From assembly GCF_002933855.1 (NCBI RefSeq), contig NZ_BFAQ01000009.1, positions 70,172-134,171 of the forward strand: DNA of 64,000 nt, in the 5' to 3' direction. The position numbers were made by a program, and so were the translations under genes. The stretch's first letter is position 1, and every line of letters begins with the position of its first letter. The DNA is from Vibrio penaeicida (GTDB lineage Bacteria > Pseudomonadota > Gammaproteobacteria > Enterobacterales > Vibrionaceae). Positions 1 through 10,900 of this stretch are shown piece by piece. A model generated the notes under the pieces. The model ran no database searches and was not told where the DNA came from. It was given only the letters and a program-made list of their open reading frames with translations.

Positions 1-18
1 TACTACGATTGGTATAAG

Positions 19-2493
19 TTATCCTTGTCTCTGTTTCTTCTGATCATCGGTCAGATAATCTAGCCAATCATCAACAGGTAATGGTTTGGCGAAGTAAAAG
101 CCTTGAGCGCAGCGGCAACCGATTTTCAATAGTGTATCGACATGGCTTTTGGTTTCTACCCCTTCGGCTATCACCGCTAAATCCAGAACTTGAGCCATTT
201 TGAGGACAGCGCTGGTAATTTCATAATCCAGCTTGGACGAATTCACATCTTGAATGAAGCCTCTGTCGAGCTTAATGCAGTCTGCTGATAGGTTTTTGAG
301 AACAGAGAGTGACGAATACCCCGTACCAAAGTCGTCGATGGCAATCTTATAGCCTCGTGCTCTCAACGTTTCAATAGTGCGAACGCAGGTTTCAAAATCA
401 CGCATCATGTCTCGCTCGGTTATTTCCAGCAGCAATTGATGAGGCTTGCAGTCCGTTTCATCGAGGATACTTTGTAACTGTTCTGCTAAGTCCGTCATGT
501 AGAACATTCTCGCTGAGAAGTTAACCGAGAACATGACGCCCTCTAAATTCGTTCCTTCGTTTTGCCATTCAGATATCAAACTGGCTACTTCCCTGAATAC
601 CCATTTGTCGATATCAATAATCAGGTCCGTTTTCTCTGCCACTTCGAGGAAATCAATAGGAGGAAGTAATCCCAGCCTTGGATGTTGCCAGCGCACCAAG
701 GCTTCCGCTCCGATGACTTTTTGAGAATGTAAGTCAATCTTGGGTTGGAAATAAACAACCAGCTCATCATTCTTAATCGCTTGGTGTAAACCAACGTTGG
801 TTTCAATCAAATCGGTCACTTCTAAGGTCATCTTATCCGCATACACTCGGTACTGATCCCGACCGTTTCGTTTGGCGTGGTACATAGCCGTGTCTGCATT
901 TCGAATGAGGGTTTCACCATCTGCACCATGGTGAGGGAATTGACAAACCCCAATACTGGCCGAAACAAACACCGTTTTATCTTGAATGTAATAGGGTTTT
1001 CGTAACGCTTTGTTAATGCGATCTGCCAGCACTTCGCCACTCGATAAACTGTCTACTTTGGTCAAAACCACCATGAACTCATCCCCTCCCATTCGAGCGA
1101 CGAATCCAATGTCCGTAATCAACTGATCAAGAATTTCCGCAATGCTCGCCAACAAGTTATCACCGGAAGCGTGACCTAAAGAGTCGTTGATCGTTTTAAA
1201 TTCATCTACATCTAGGTACAGCAACAGAAATGATGTCTCTTCATCGGTCGCTTTGGTAATTTCCTCATCCAATCTTTTGGTAGCCAGTAGCCTGTTTGCC
1301 AAACCTGTCAGCGGATCGTGATGAGCCAAAAAGTCGAAATTTTTCTTCTCTTCATTCAAGTCGGAATACGCTTGAGATAGACGAATAGCCATCTTGTTAA
1401 ACGCGTTTTCTATATGGCTCCATTCATCCGTTCTGCCTAGGTTGATCGGTTTATTCGCGCCTTGAGACTCTAGACCTTCAAACCCTTCTTTTAAATCATC
1501 CAGCGGTTTTCGAATATGCCGTTTCACGACTTGGCTGATGAGCAGTAAGGAGGTAAGAAATGCAAGAATACTGATGATGATTGCGTTAAATCTGGATTGG
1601 CTAATTTCTTGCTCTAATTGCTGGGTTAGCTGCAGAGCTTGCTTTTGCACACGTGCTTCTGTTCTTTCCACCATATCAAGCAATTCGTTTTGCGCGCTCA
1701 CCAATGCTTTCATTACTACCCAACGCTGTTCCAAATTCGCGCTAATACGGCGTAATGCTGCGTTATAACGTCTCACCGTGCGCTTCATCCGCTTTTTTTG
1801 CGCTTTGACTTCACTGGTGGCGATGTCGACGTTTTCTAAGTGCAGCAAAAAGATGTCCAATTCTTTTTGAATCTCGATTATCAGCACTTTCTCTGTTTCT
1901 GGTGTGATACGGCTATGAATGCTCCCGACCATTTTACCAACGGTAAGAAACACTTCACGCAGCATGTTTACCAAGTCGAGTTCGTTGTTATAACGAATGT
2001 AGTTTGGTTCGCGGATATGGGTGAGTTTGCTGTCGGCGACAATCAATTCAAGTTGATCAAGCTGTACAGCTAAAGAGTCGTCAATTTCTTGGGTCTGTTT
2101 TAGGATTCGGTTCAACGCCAGTGAGCTACCCAAAAAACGGTGGAAGTTATCGATAAACGAGTCCATTTTCTTCGAGAAATCACGGTTAGTCGAAAGATCC
2201 CTTAAGCGTTGTAGTTGAAGATCGATATTGAACGCTTCTTCCGACAACGTAGTTTCGCTAAACAGAAACGTCTGCTCCAGTAATTTAACTCTTGAAGTCA
2301 GTGCGAAAACTCGGCGGCTGATTTCAGAATTCACCGTAAGTACGGAAACGTGCTCGGAAGCTTCGGTTTTCAGAGTAGATTCGACGTAATATAGTGAACG
2401 AATAACGGTGAACAGGGCAATACTAAGAATGGCCAATAGCAATAGATTGGAAAATATGAGGCGCTGAGTAATGCTAGCTTGATTCAATTTCAT
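19..2493 (-). CDS. Membrane sensor with GGDEF and EAL domains (c-di-GMP turnover)
   Basis: Inner-membrane protein of about 824 aa that probably makes and/or degrades c-di-GMP. An N-terminal membrane helix (about residues 8-30) is followed by a helical, mostly periplasmic sensor region to about residue 300. A second helix (about 302-322), a HAMP-like linker, a GGDEF domain (about 390-550) and an EAL domain (about 565-810) follow. The GGDEF signature is intact (RMGGDEF), but I see no RxxD inhibitory site five residues before it. The EAL domain keeps EALVRW, the DDFGTGYSS loop and AEGVET, so both activities look possible. I chose the ATG at 2493, not an in-frame ATG 12 nt upstream, because it overlaps the stop of the preceding gene as ATGA and has GGAAGGG just upstream. 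Coupling to the binding-protein gene recalls the NspS-MbaA, LuxP-LuxQ and TorT-TorS pairs; the ligand is unknown. Confidence 0.9.
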   Translation of the reverse strand: MKLNQASITQRLIFSNLLLLAILSIALFTVIRSLYYVESTLKTEASEHVSVLTVNSEISRRVFALTSRVKLLEQTFLFSETTLSEEAFNIDLQLQRLRDLSTNRDFSKKMDSFIDNFHRFLGSSLALNRILKQTQEIDDSLAVQLDQLELIVADSKLTHIREPNYIRYNNELDLVNMLREVFLTVGKMVGSIHSRITPETEKVLIIEIQKELDIFLLHLENVDIATSEVKAQKKRMKRTVRRYNAALRRISANLEQRWVVMKALVSAQNELLDMVERTEARVQKQALQLTQQLEQEISQSRFNAIIISILAFLTSLLLISQVVKRHIRKPLDDLKEGFEGLESQGANKPINLGRTDEWSHIENAFNKMAIRLSQAYSDLNEEKKNFDFLAHHDPLTGLANRLLATKRLDEEITKATDEETSFLLLYLDVDEFKTINDSLGHASGDNLLASIAEILDQLITDIGFVARMGGDEFMVVLTKVDSLSSGEVLADRINKALRKPYYIQDKTVFVSASIGVCQFPHHGADGETLIRNADTAMYHAKRNGRDQYRVYADKMTLEVTDLIETNVGLHQAIKNDELVVYFQPKIDLHSQKVIGAEALVRWQHPRLGLLPPIDFLEVAEKTDLIIDIDKWVFREVASLISEWQNEGTNLEGVMFSVNFSARMFYMTDLAEQLQSILDETDCKPHQLLLEITERDMMRDFETCVRTIETLRARGYKIAIDDFGTGYSSLSVLKNLSADCIKLDRGFIQDVNSSKLDYEITSAVLKMAQVLDLAVIAEGVETKSHVDTLLKIGCRCAQGFYFAKPLPVDDWLDYLTDDQKKQRQG

Positions 2494-3608
2494 CGGCCCT
2501 TCCATATTTTTAGGTAGGCGTCACGGTAGCCGTTCTGCGGGTCATAGATACCCGTATCTTCCTGATTAATAAGTTCTGCTACGTTTTCCGGTGTCACTAA
2601 GTGTACTGGTGCCGAATACCCACTTGGTGGCATGCCATGAAAAGCTCGGTTTAGCTCATCCACTGTCTGCCACCCTTGTAGGTAAAGAGGCTCTGGAACG
2701 GTTGCTAACTGGAAATAGTCTTGGTCGATGCGCTTATACGCTGCCTTACTTCCATCACCTGCAGAAATATTGTCTGGAACGGGTTTTCCTTTCTCAACAT
2801 TAGATTCCAGCGATGGGATTGCGTAATCGATGTATAAATCGTTAATAGCCAAAATATGAGTGATCTGTTCTTCATGCTTGTCCCAAAGGTACTCGAAGGT
2901 TTCTGGCATCTCCTCAGCTATTTTATCTAACGGCAGCGGTTGTACCTCCAATAGGTTACAAGTTTCGCAACGCTTGATTGTGTCTGCCATCACGTTGGCT
3001 TTTATAGTGGCAATCTCGTAGTTAGGGTCTGTAAACACCACAGCATTAACATTGCCGTTGGAATTCACAATAGCCAATAGCGCAGCCACTTCAGCCACAT
3101 CAAGTGGATCAGTCGTTATGTTCATGTACAACCCAAGCTCTTCGTTTCCACCTGCTTGCTCGGTTGCATGCCAACCAATCACCACTATCCCTAAACTTTC
3201 TGCAAGTCTTAGGATTTCTTGATGACGTTGCGCATCTATCCCCCCAAGGACGATCGCATCGGGTTCAAACCCAATGGCTTTTCTCAAAGCCGCTCCCTGC
3301 CTCACTTCAGAACCCAATCCATCGATAAAGCGAAGATGCCAATCTAAATTGGAAATGGCTTGTGACATTCCTCGCGCCACGCCATACACACCTCCATTTC
3401 TGAGATCAGAAGCAATGAAGATGATGTTCTTATCATGGACCATTTTCGGGCCGTCTGTAGGGCCATCCCAATTCAGGTCGCTTGCCACCGCTTTTGCAAC
3501 TTTTTCACGCGCGTAAGCGAGAAAATCCCCATCAAAAGTATTGGCTATACTGTATGAGCTATAAGCAACTATGAACCAAGAAACGAGCCAGCGTATGATT
3601 TTCTTCAT
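2490..3608 (-). CDS. Periplasmic type I substrate-binding protein, likely sensor partner
   Basis: A 372-aa exported binding protein of the ribose-binding-protein-like fold (Peripla_BP_4 type). The N-terminus MKKIIRWLVSW plus a hydrophobic stretch ending near SIANT is a signal peptide. Two Rossmann-like lobes are suggested by NIIFIASDLRNGG near residue 60 and the DAIVLGGID and VVIGWHAT strands. A CETC pair near residue 215 could form a disulfide in the periplasm. There are no transporter genes beside it. Its stop overlaps the start of the GGDEF-EAL gene by 4 nt, so the likely role is to present a bound small molecule to that receptor. Substrate identity cannot be read from the sequence. Confidence 0.82.
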   Translation of the reverse strand: MKKIIRWLVSWFIVAYSSYSIANTFDGDFLAYAREKVAKAVASDLNWDGPTDGPKMVHDKNIIFIASDLRNGGVYGVARGMSQAISNLDWHLRFIDGLGSEVRQGAALRKAIGFEPDAIVLGGIDAQRHQEILRLAESLGIVVIGWHATEQAGGNEELGLYMNITTDPLDVAEVAALLAIVNSNGNVNAVVFTDPNYEIATIKANVMADTIKRCETCNLLEVQPLPLDKIAEEMPETFEYLWDKHEEQITHILAINDLYIDYAIPSLESNVEKGKPVPDNISAGDGSKAAYKRIDQDYFQLATVPEPLYLQGWQTVDELNRAFHGMPPSGYSAPVHLVTPENVAELINQEDTGIYDPQNGYRDAYLKIWKGR

Positions 3609-3652
3609 ATATTTGTATATTTAATTATTTTTTTGTAAGCATTTTTATATAG

Positions 3653-3670
3653 ATTAACAATAATGTTAAT
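3653..3670. promoter_or_regulatory. Perfect inverted repeat in the divergent intergenic region
   Basis: ATTAACA-ATAA-TGTTAAT is a perfect 7-bp dyad in the 88-nt AT-rich gap between the two divergent binding-protein genes. It sits where a regulator could act on both promoters. No regulator gene is adjacent, so operator function is only inferred. Confidence 0.3.
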
Positions 3671-3696
3671 ACATAATTAAACAATTGGTAACAGTG

Positions 3697-4803
3697 ATGG
3701 GTGACCAGATTTATAAATTTTTTCTTGCTGCAATATTCATAGCTCTAACAACCATGCCAATCGAAGGCTTAACCAAGGACAACAAGGGCGAGAACTCCTT
3801 TACACATCAAATAGATGCTAAAAAACTAGACAGTTTTCAAGTTACGGTAAGCGCCAATCCTGAACCGCTAACTAAAAAACTGAGCAAGTCCGTTCGCATT
3901 GCAATTATTTATCCAAGCGCCGATATCTCTGATTTTTGGGTACGTAACTTCATGGCAATGACAAAACGTCTGGAGGCACTAAACCTCCCTTTTGAAATCG
4001 ATGAGTTTGCCTCTAAGCAGATAGAACACTCGTTGCAGACACAATATACTGAAACGGTTCTCAATTCAGACATTCCATACGATTTTGTCATTTTCGGACC
4101 ATCTGAGCTTGGTATACAAGCCGAGAATATTCAAAAATTATCTGCATCTAAAGATTTTCAAACCTTTATTTGGGCGTTCCATACCCCTAACCCAGAATGG
4201 ACGCATCAGCCAGATGCATGGTTCGATTTTTCTAGTGAAATGGGTGCAGAGGTACTTTGTGACTACGTAATCAATCACTTAGGCAAAGGGATTGAGTTTG
4301 CCGCTAACCGTGGTATACCTGGAATTACCGATACTCAACGCTCACAGGGTTTTATTGACTGCGTAGAAGAGAAAGGCGATTGGCTTAGTCTTTACGAACA
4401 TTTCGGACAGTATCAGAAGCTCGGGGGAGCTGATGGTGTTCGTTTAGTTTTAGATAATTTTCCAGAAGTTTCTATGATTCACAATGCCAACACTGCAATG
4501 ACAATGGGCGCTGTCGATGCACTAAAAGAAGCCAATAAACACAAAGATATTTTTGTGACAGGCTGGGGTGGAACGGCAAAAGAGATCGAGAAGATAAAAC
4601 GCGATGAATTGGATGCCACACCCATGCGTATGAGCGACGATTTAGGTGTAGCAACGGCTGAAGCGATCAAATTTTACGTTGAAAAACGAGCAGCAGAAAT
4701 CCCGCATATCTATCTCGGGCGTATTACTGTGGCTCACAGTGGTATGAGTGATGTCGAGCTGAATACACTCACACGAGAAGCTTTTCGTTACTCAGGTCAA
4801 TAA
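3697..4803 (+). CDS. LuxP-like periplasmic binding protein (AI-2 receptor family)
   Basis: About 368 aa, close to the length of Vibrio LuxP. Matches to LuxP recalled from memory include IYPSADISDFWVRNF (LuxP has VVYPGQQVSDYWVRN), GAVDALKE, TGWGG, MRMSDDLGVATAEAIK and the C-terminus AFRYSGQ. LuxP binds the furanosyl borate autoinducer AI-2 and controls LuxQ. Here pocket positions S78, W81, R215, T266, W290 and R311 are kept, but positions matching LuxP Gln77, Asn159 and Asp267 are D76, A160 and A267, so the ligand may differ. No luxQ lies alongside; the nearest receptor candidate is the GGDEF-EAL protein across the divergent gap. The start is uncertain: ATG at 3697, GTG at 3694 and TTG at 3685 are all in frame and no strong Shine-Dalgarno is visible. 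A signal peptide covers roughly the first 24 residues. Confidence 0.82.
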   Translation: MGDQIYKFFLAAIFIALTTMPIEGLTKDNKGENSFTHQIDAKKLDSFQVTVSANPEPLTKKLSKSVRIAIIYPSADISDFWVRNFMAMTKRLEALNLPFEIDEFASKQIEHSLQTQYTETVLNSDIPYDFVIFGPSELGIQAENIQKLSASKDFQTFIWAFHTPNPEWTHQPDAWFDFSSEMGAEVLCDYVINHLGKGIEFAANRGIPGITDTQRSQGFIDCVEEKGDWLSLYEHFGQYQKLGGADGVRLVLDNFPEVSMIHNANTAMTMGAVDALKEANKHKDIFVTGWGGTAKEIEKIKRDELDATPMRMSDDLGVATAEAIKFYVEKRAAEIPHIYLGRITVAHSGMSDVELNTLTREAFRYSGQ

Positions 4804-4848
4804 GCAACTTACACAATTCGTTATCGCAATTGTTATTCATTTAAACCT

Positions 4849-4877
4849 AAACGCCCTCTCATTGAGCAGGGCGTTTT
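4849..4877 (+). terminator. Rho-independent terminator after the LuxP-like gene
   Basis: AAACGCCCT pairs with AGGGCGTTT across a 10-nt loop, 45 nt after the stop codon and followed by TTTT. It sits between convergent genes, but the T-run is on the plus strand. Confidence 0.75.
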
Positions 4878-4938
4878 CTATTTCGGATTAACATTAGATT
4901 CCCCAATTCAACTTATGGGTGAAATGCGCTTTCCACTA

Positions 4939-7900
4939 TTATTTGTGCTTCCCCATTTTAGATAACATATTACGCGATCCTGTTTCATTCAAAATCGAGT
5001 AATGGTCACCATTAATCTCATGAATATTGATATCGGGAAGAATGTTTAACCACGATTCCGTGACATCTGTTTTTTCAGATTGAGAATGCTCCGACGCCAC
5101 AAACAACCAAGCTTGCTTAACGTGAATTTTGCTAGGTTTGTATTGCCTCAACGCATTGGCATTCTTCTGGCAAGCAGAAACAACGCGCTCCAAATACTGG
5201 CGTGCTTCACTACCATTTGTATGCATGGCATCGATAATGTCATTCACTGAACTGTGCTCGTTCAATCGCCCTTTAAGTTCAGGGTATTGTTGCAAAACCT
5301 CTTTAACAAAAACCGAATTAGCAAACTCAGGAAGATGCTGTGCAGGATGGTTGAGCGCAGGAGGGTCTATCAAAACGAGCTCCACATCGTCACCTAACTG
5401 CTTCACCATTTCCTGCGCCACTACCGCCCCAAAAGACCAACCAATCACTCGCTTTACTCGATGACGAGAAATTTGAGCGCAATACTCTTGAGCGCACATT
5501 TGAATATTGTTCAATGACGCCCCTCCTTCCAATAAAGGATCTCGAATAGCGATCAGCTCTCTACTTTTCGGATAACACTCTCGCCACTTTCGGTAACCAG
5601 ATACATCACCGCCTACCGGATGAATCAGCACGTCTACGTGCCGGATTTTTTCTAACTCGCCGCTTTTTTCTAACTCATCGCTTCTTTCTAAATGGGTGTT
5701 CTTTTCTAAATGCCCGTTTTTCTCTAGATGGAGACCAGCTTCCAAATGAAGAGTAAGTGAATCAATAGAGACATTCTGATTCAGTTGCACCAAGGTAAAA
5801 GCATCAGTAAACAATTCGTTTAGTGCATCCAACAAATCGAGCACCGTTAGTGAATCTCCGCCTAAGTCGTAAAAGCAAACATCGGATTCAATATCGCTCT
5901 CTTCCATCCCCAACACTTCTGCAAATAACGCTGTTAGCTTAAGGCGAATGTCTAAATTATTGTTTGCATCCTCGACTACCGAATTATTTGAATATCCGCT
6001 ATGTTCGGCGCTGTTTTTATCATTACGAGTACGGACGTCCCGATGATTTAGCGAATGAAAGAAATCGCGTGCATCGTCCTGATTTAAAGGCGACACATAC
6101 AAACAACCTTCGAATAGGCTATTTATCACCCTGTCAAAGACCTTCAGCCCTTCTTGAGGCGTTATCGCAAAATCTGTTTCACTTACGTGTTTTGCCATGC
6201 CCGTTTGCAACCATGTCGGGAAATTAACTGAAATCATGCGTGTTGTTGAATCCCTTCGGCAAGTAGACATCTGATTCAGATACGCATTTGCAGCGCTGTA
6301 ATCAGTTTGCCCAGCCACAGGATAAATGGAAGACATCGACGAGCAATACAAAACAAACTCCGGCTTCAACTTATCGAGCGAATAAGCCAGCTGAATAGCA
6401 CCTAGCACTTTAGCGCCAACGTTTTGTTGAAGAGTATCGGCATTGAGCGTGTGTAGCATCGCACCACCAGCTTCTCCAGCGGCGTGAACAATGCCTTTTA
6501 CGTAGCCATAGGTTTGGTGAATTTGTTCCAGCAGCGATTGCCATTGCGCATCGTTTGAGATATCGCACTGGATGTGTTGCTCTCTCGCCCCTTGCTCAAT
6601 ACTTTCTTGCTTTGCTGAGCGAGATAGTCCTATCACCACGTTTTGGCTATCTTGCGCTAAAAGGTGCTGGGTTAAATGCCGTCCAATGCCTCCTTTCGAA
6701 CCCGTAACAATATACACATTGGATTCGCTGCTCTGCTTACGCAGATCTTGCTCTTTCGGCGAAGCAAACTTTGTTGATTCAATAGGCGATTCTAGGAAAG
6801 AACGCTGCCATAAATAGCCGTGCCGTAAAGCGAAAAAGGGCTCATTAGGCTGGCTGAAACTGGCGCTCGATGAACTGAATAGATGGGTCAAAGAAGCCGC
6901 TAAATCAGATGACGACTCACTTTCACTCACATCCAAACAGTACCCATTCATACTTGGGTTTTCTATGGTCATGGTTTTAACCAAACCATTCATTAAAGCG
7001 CTATCAGGGTTAACCCGCTCATTTCCCAAAACCTCTACTGAGTTCGAGTTTAAGAAAATCACTTGGAATTCATTGGTCGAGCTGCATGTTTGTATGGCTT
7101 GAACCAGCTCAACTCGCTGCCACAAGGGTTGTATAGAACCACTTCCTGAATGATCACTCTGGCTAAATACGACTACATTTAGCTGTGCTACCTCGTTGGT
7201 TTCAGTATTCAACCATGCTTGCAAGTCTGCGGAGTCGGAAACGTAAGTGACTTGATTACCTTGCTGCTGATAATGCGTCATTACCCCATTATGGTATTCA
7301 CTTTTGTTACCAATAAAGAGGGTTTGATTGCTTATCCCTTTAACCGTTTTTACTCGAAGAACCCGCTGCCAGCTTTCTTCCAAAAACCACTGTTCAAATG
7401 GTGCTCGAATTCGCTCTGCCGTGTGCTGGAGTTCACCGATTTGAATGGGTTTTGCGTAATATGGACTCAAGTACGATTTAGTATTGAATGGGGTTGGTGG
7501 CATATCCCATTTGAGATCGCCATTGATACTGTCATCGAAAGATCCAAGGACCACATGCGCGTTTGTGCCTCCCATACCAAAACTGCTAACGCCAGCGAAT
7601 CTATTCCGACCTTCCCATGCATGGGCTTGCGAGCTCAAAGCAAACCCAGCCGCTTTAAAATCAATGGCTTCATTCGGATTATCTGACCAAAGCGTAACGG
7701 GGTAATATTGGTGATATAGGCACAAAGCCGTACGAACGAATCCTGCCACACCAGCCGCACTGCCTAAATGTCCCATCTGACTTTTAAGGGATCCTAGCTG
7801 ACATAACCCACTTGTGTCTGGCGACCTTCGGTTCGCTTCAAACGCGGCAGACAAGGCTTCCACTTCAATTGGGTCGCCTAAAGGTGTGCCAGTACCGTGC

Positions 7901-10900
7901 GCTTCTACATACTGTACTTGCTCGGAAAATACTTGGGCATTTCGCTGGGCTTGTACGATAACATCGCGCTGACCATGAACAGAAGGAGCATAAAAGCTGA
8001 CTTTGTTTCCACCGTCGTTGTTTACGGCACTGCCTTTCACCACACAGTAAATACGGTTGCCATCTTGCTTTGCTAAGTCGAGCCTTTTGAGTACAACCGC
8101 TCCTATGCCATTGGCTGGAACCGTACCGCTCGCCTGATTGGAAAAAGGTTTGCAATGCCCATCTTCCGATAAAATCATCCCTTTCCTGAATGGGTAGCCA
8201 TCTAAAGTCTCTAGATCAGCGTTCACACCGCCAACCAACGCAATGTCGCAATCCCCCAGTTGAATTTGCTGACAAGCCTGATGAATCGCCACCAAAGAAC
8301 TAGAGCACGCCGTTTGAGCCGTAATAGCAGGACCAGAAAGGTTAAGGTGGTACGCAATACGTGTGGCAATGAAATCTTTCTCGTTCAACAGCGATAGATG
8401 GTATGGGTCGATTTTTTCTTCACCATGTTTAGCAATGGCTGGACCATATGTATTGTCACTAGCACTCATGAAAACGCCGACCTTTCGAGCGTCTTCTAAT
8501 AGAGATAAATGGGGCTCGATATTGGATCCATTCGAATCAACCTTTGTCTTTAAGTCAGTATTCTCTATGCCTGCATTCTCTAGAGCATGTACGGCAGTCA
8601 TTAATGCATGCCGCTGCTGGGGATCCATCAACTTTGCGTCGTGCTCGGAAATACCAAAGTAAGCAGGGTCGAAATCTGTTACACCTAGCATACTTGAACG
8701 GACAGAAACCCAATTTTCCTCATCAAACTTTTCGCTGTTTTTGTCTAATGGAATGCACTCAATACACTCCTTGCCATTTTTAATGACTTCCCAAAACTCC
8801 GATAAATCACTCGCCGCTGGCAAGTTCACAGCCATACCAATAACCGCAATATCGTGGCTTTTTTCTATCTCACGGTTAACGGCTTTGCTGCTTTCTTTGG
8901 TTTGAGTACTTCCTTTACGCGCATTGCTTTCATTACTTTCGAAGTCACCGCAAGAAGCCTCTTCTTGCATTAGAAATTCTGCCAGTTTACGGATACTAGG
9001 ATAAGCAAAAAGATCCACCAAATTAATCGGGGGGAATTGAGAACAAAGCCATTCGTCTTGCAATAATTGGCTATGCATTTTCATAAGATTTAAAGAGTTA
9101 AAACCGGATTCAAAAAATGGGGTATTTGGATGAATTTGAGCGCCATTTTGTTGGCTGAACATTGAAATTAAATGGTTTACTAGGGGCGATTCTGAATACG
9201 CTTTTTCTTGTTCACCATTATTGATTTTTGGTGCCAAATCGGGAATGGGAAGCGTATCGCGATCCAGCTTGCCATTCGGTGTTTCAGGCAAAGTATCCAC
9301 CGAACAAAAGTGGCTTGGTATCATGTGGCTTGGTAACTGTTTAGCCAACGTATCCATTACAACTTGCTGCTTATTGGCAAGCTGACTTTCACTGAGTTCG
9401 ACATACGCCACCAGCATTGCGTTTTCGCTTTGTTTTAACGCCACAGCACTGCGCACATTAGGCAAAGCAAGCGCTAATGCGGCTTCGATGTCACCTAATT
9501 CAATTCGATAGCCATTAAGCTTAATTTGATCGTCTTCTCGCCCGCAGAATATAAGTTCTCCATTTGTATTCCAGTAACCAAAATCACCCGTTTTGTAACA
9601 ACGCTGAATAGCACCATTGATATCCAAATGAACGAAACGTTCTCGGGTCTTCTCATCTTGATTCAAGTACCCCAATGCGACGCCACTTCCACTGATGTGT
9701 ATTTCACCAATCACGTTCTGGGCACAGAGCTGTGCGTGTCGATTTAAGACATGAAGATTTACCCCACAAATAGGATGACCGATTGGCAAAGCCGCATCAT
9801 CATATGAATTCACTTGAGGCTGAAAAACATAGGTAGAGCAACCGACCGTCGCTTCAGTTGGACCATATTCATTGATCAATTTTGCCGAAGGAAGCCACTG
9901 CTGACATTGCTTTGCAGTAGTGGTATCAAATGCTTCACCACCGACTACGAAGCGATGTGGCAGTTCTAATTGCTCTTTTCCCAAGTAATGATTCAGGGCT
10001 TTTAGGTGGGTGGGCGTTAATTTGAATACCATCGGCTCCGTAGCATTTTTGATGGTACTGGCTAGCGAGTGAACATCATTCCCGTCTTGCGGTATCAGCT
10101 TCACCGTTTTACCCGCCACCAAAGGCGCAAGTAACGTGGTTACTGTTGCATCAAAATTTACGGAAGAAGACACCACGCCAGCGCTCACTTGCGCGTCTTC
10201 AAAATAATGATTTGCGCAATGGTCGAGGTAATTCAGTAATGCATCGTGAGGTATCTCTACGCCTTTCGGAACGCCTGTAGAACCCGAAGTGTAAATCACA
10301 TACGCTCTGCCGCTGCCCTGCTTTTCAATCACCTCTGGTGGTGTGGTGACATCTAAGCGTTCTGAGCTTTGCTGGGACTCTTTGTGCGGTTCTTTTTGAG
10401 TGAGTGGCTTCAACTCAAAACTCGAATTCAGACAATAAACAGGGCTAGAAATCGAATCGGCTTCGCCTTTATGGGCAAAGCTATTTAAATTGCCCTCCTC
10501 CGTTAACAGCAAATCGAGGTTTGCTAACTCACACATAGTGTTTAAACGCTGCTTCGGGTAATCAGGGTCGAGGGGAAGATATGCTGCGCCCGACTTTAAA
10601 ATAGCCATGACCGCCACTACCAGCTCGATGCCCCGATAAAAGCTCAGCCCGACAATCGTCTCACTTGGAGCCTGTTGGTATTGAGCACGCAACGCAACGG
10701 CGAGCTTTTCACTTTTCGTATCCAGTGCTTGATAACTAAGCTGCTGCCCTTCCATCTCCACTGCAATATTGTGTGGCGAAACGGAAGCTTGGTAAGCAAA
10801 CCAATCCTCGACGCGGTGCCAAGGTAAAGAAGGCGATCTCGATTTATGCTCCTGCAATTGAGGTTTCGAGAATTCAGCAACTTGTGCCAACTGAGATGGC

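Noticed and set aside
7219..7686. 155-codon plus-strand reading frame
   Set aside because: It lies fully opposite the KS-KR region of the hybrid megasynthase, has no family match and no credible ribosome site. It is a shadow of the real gene.
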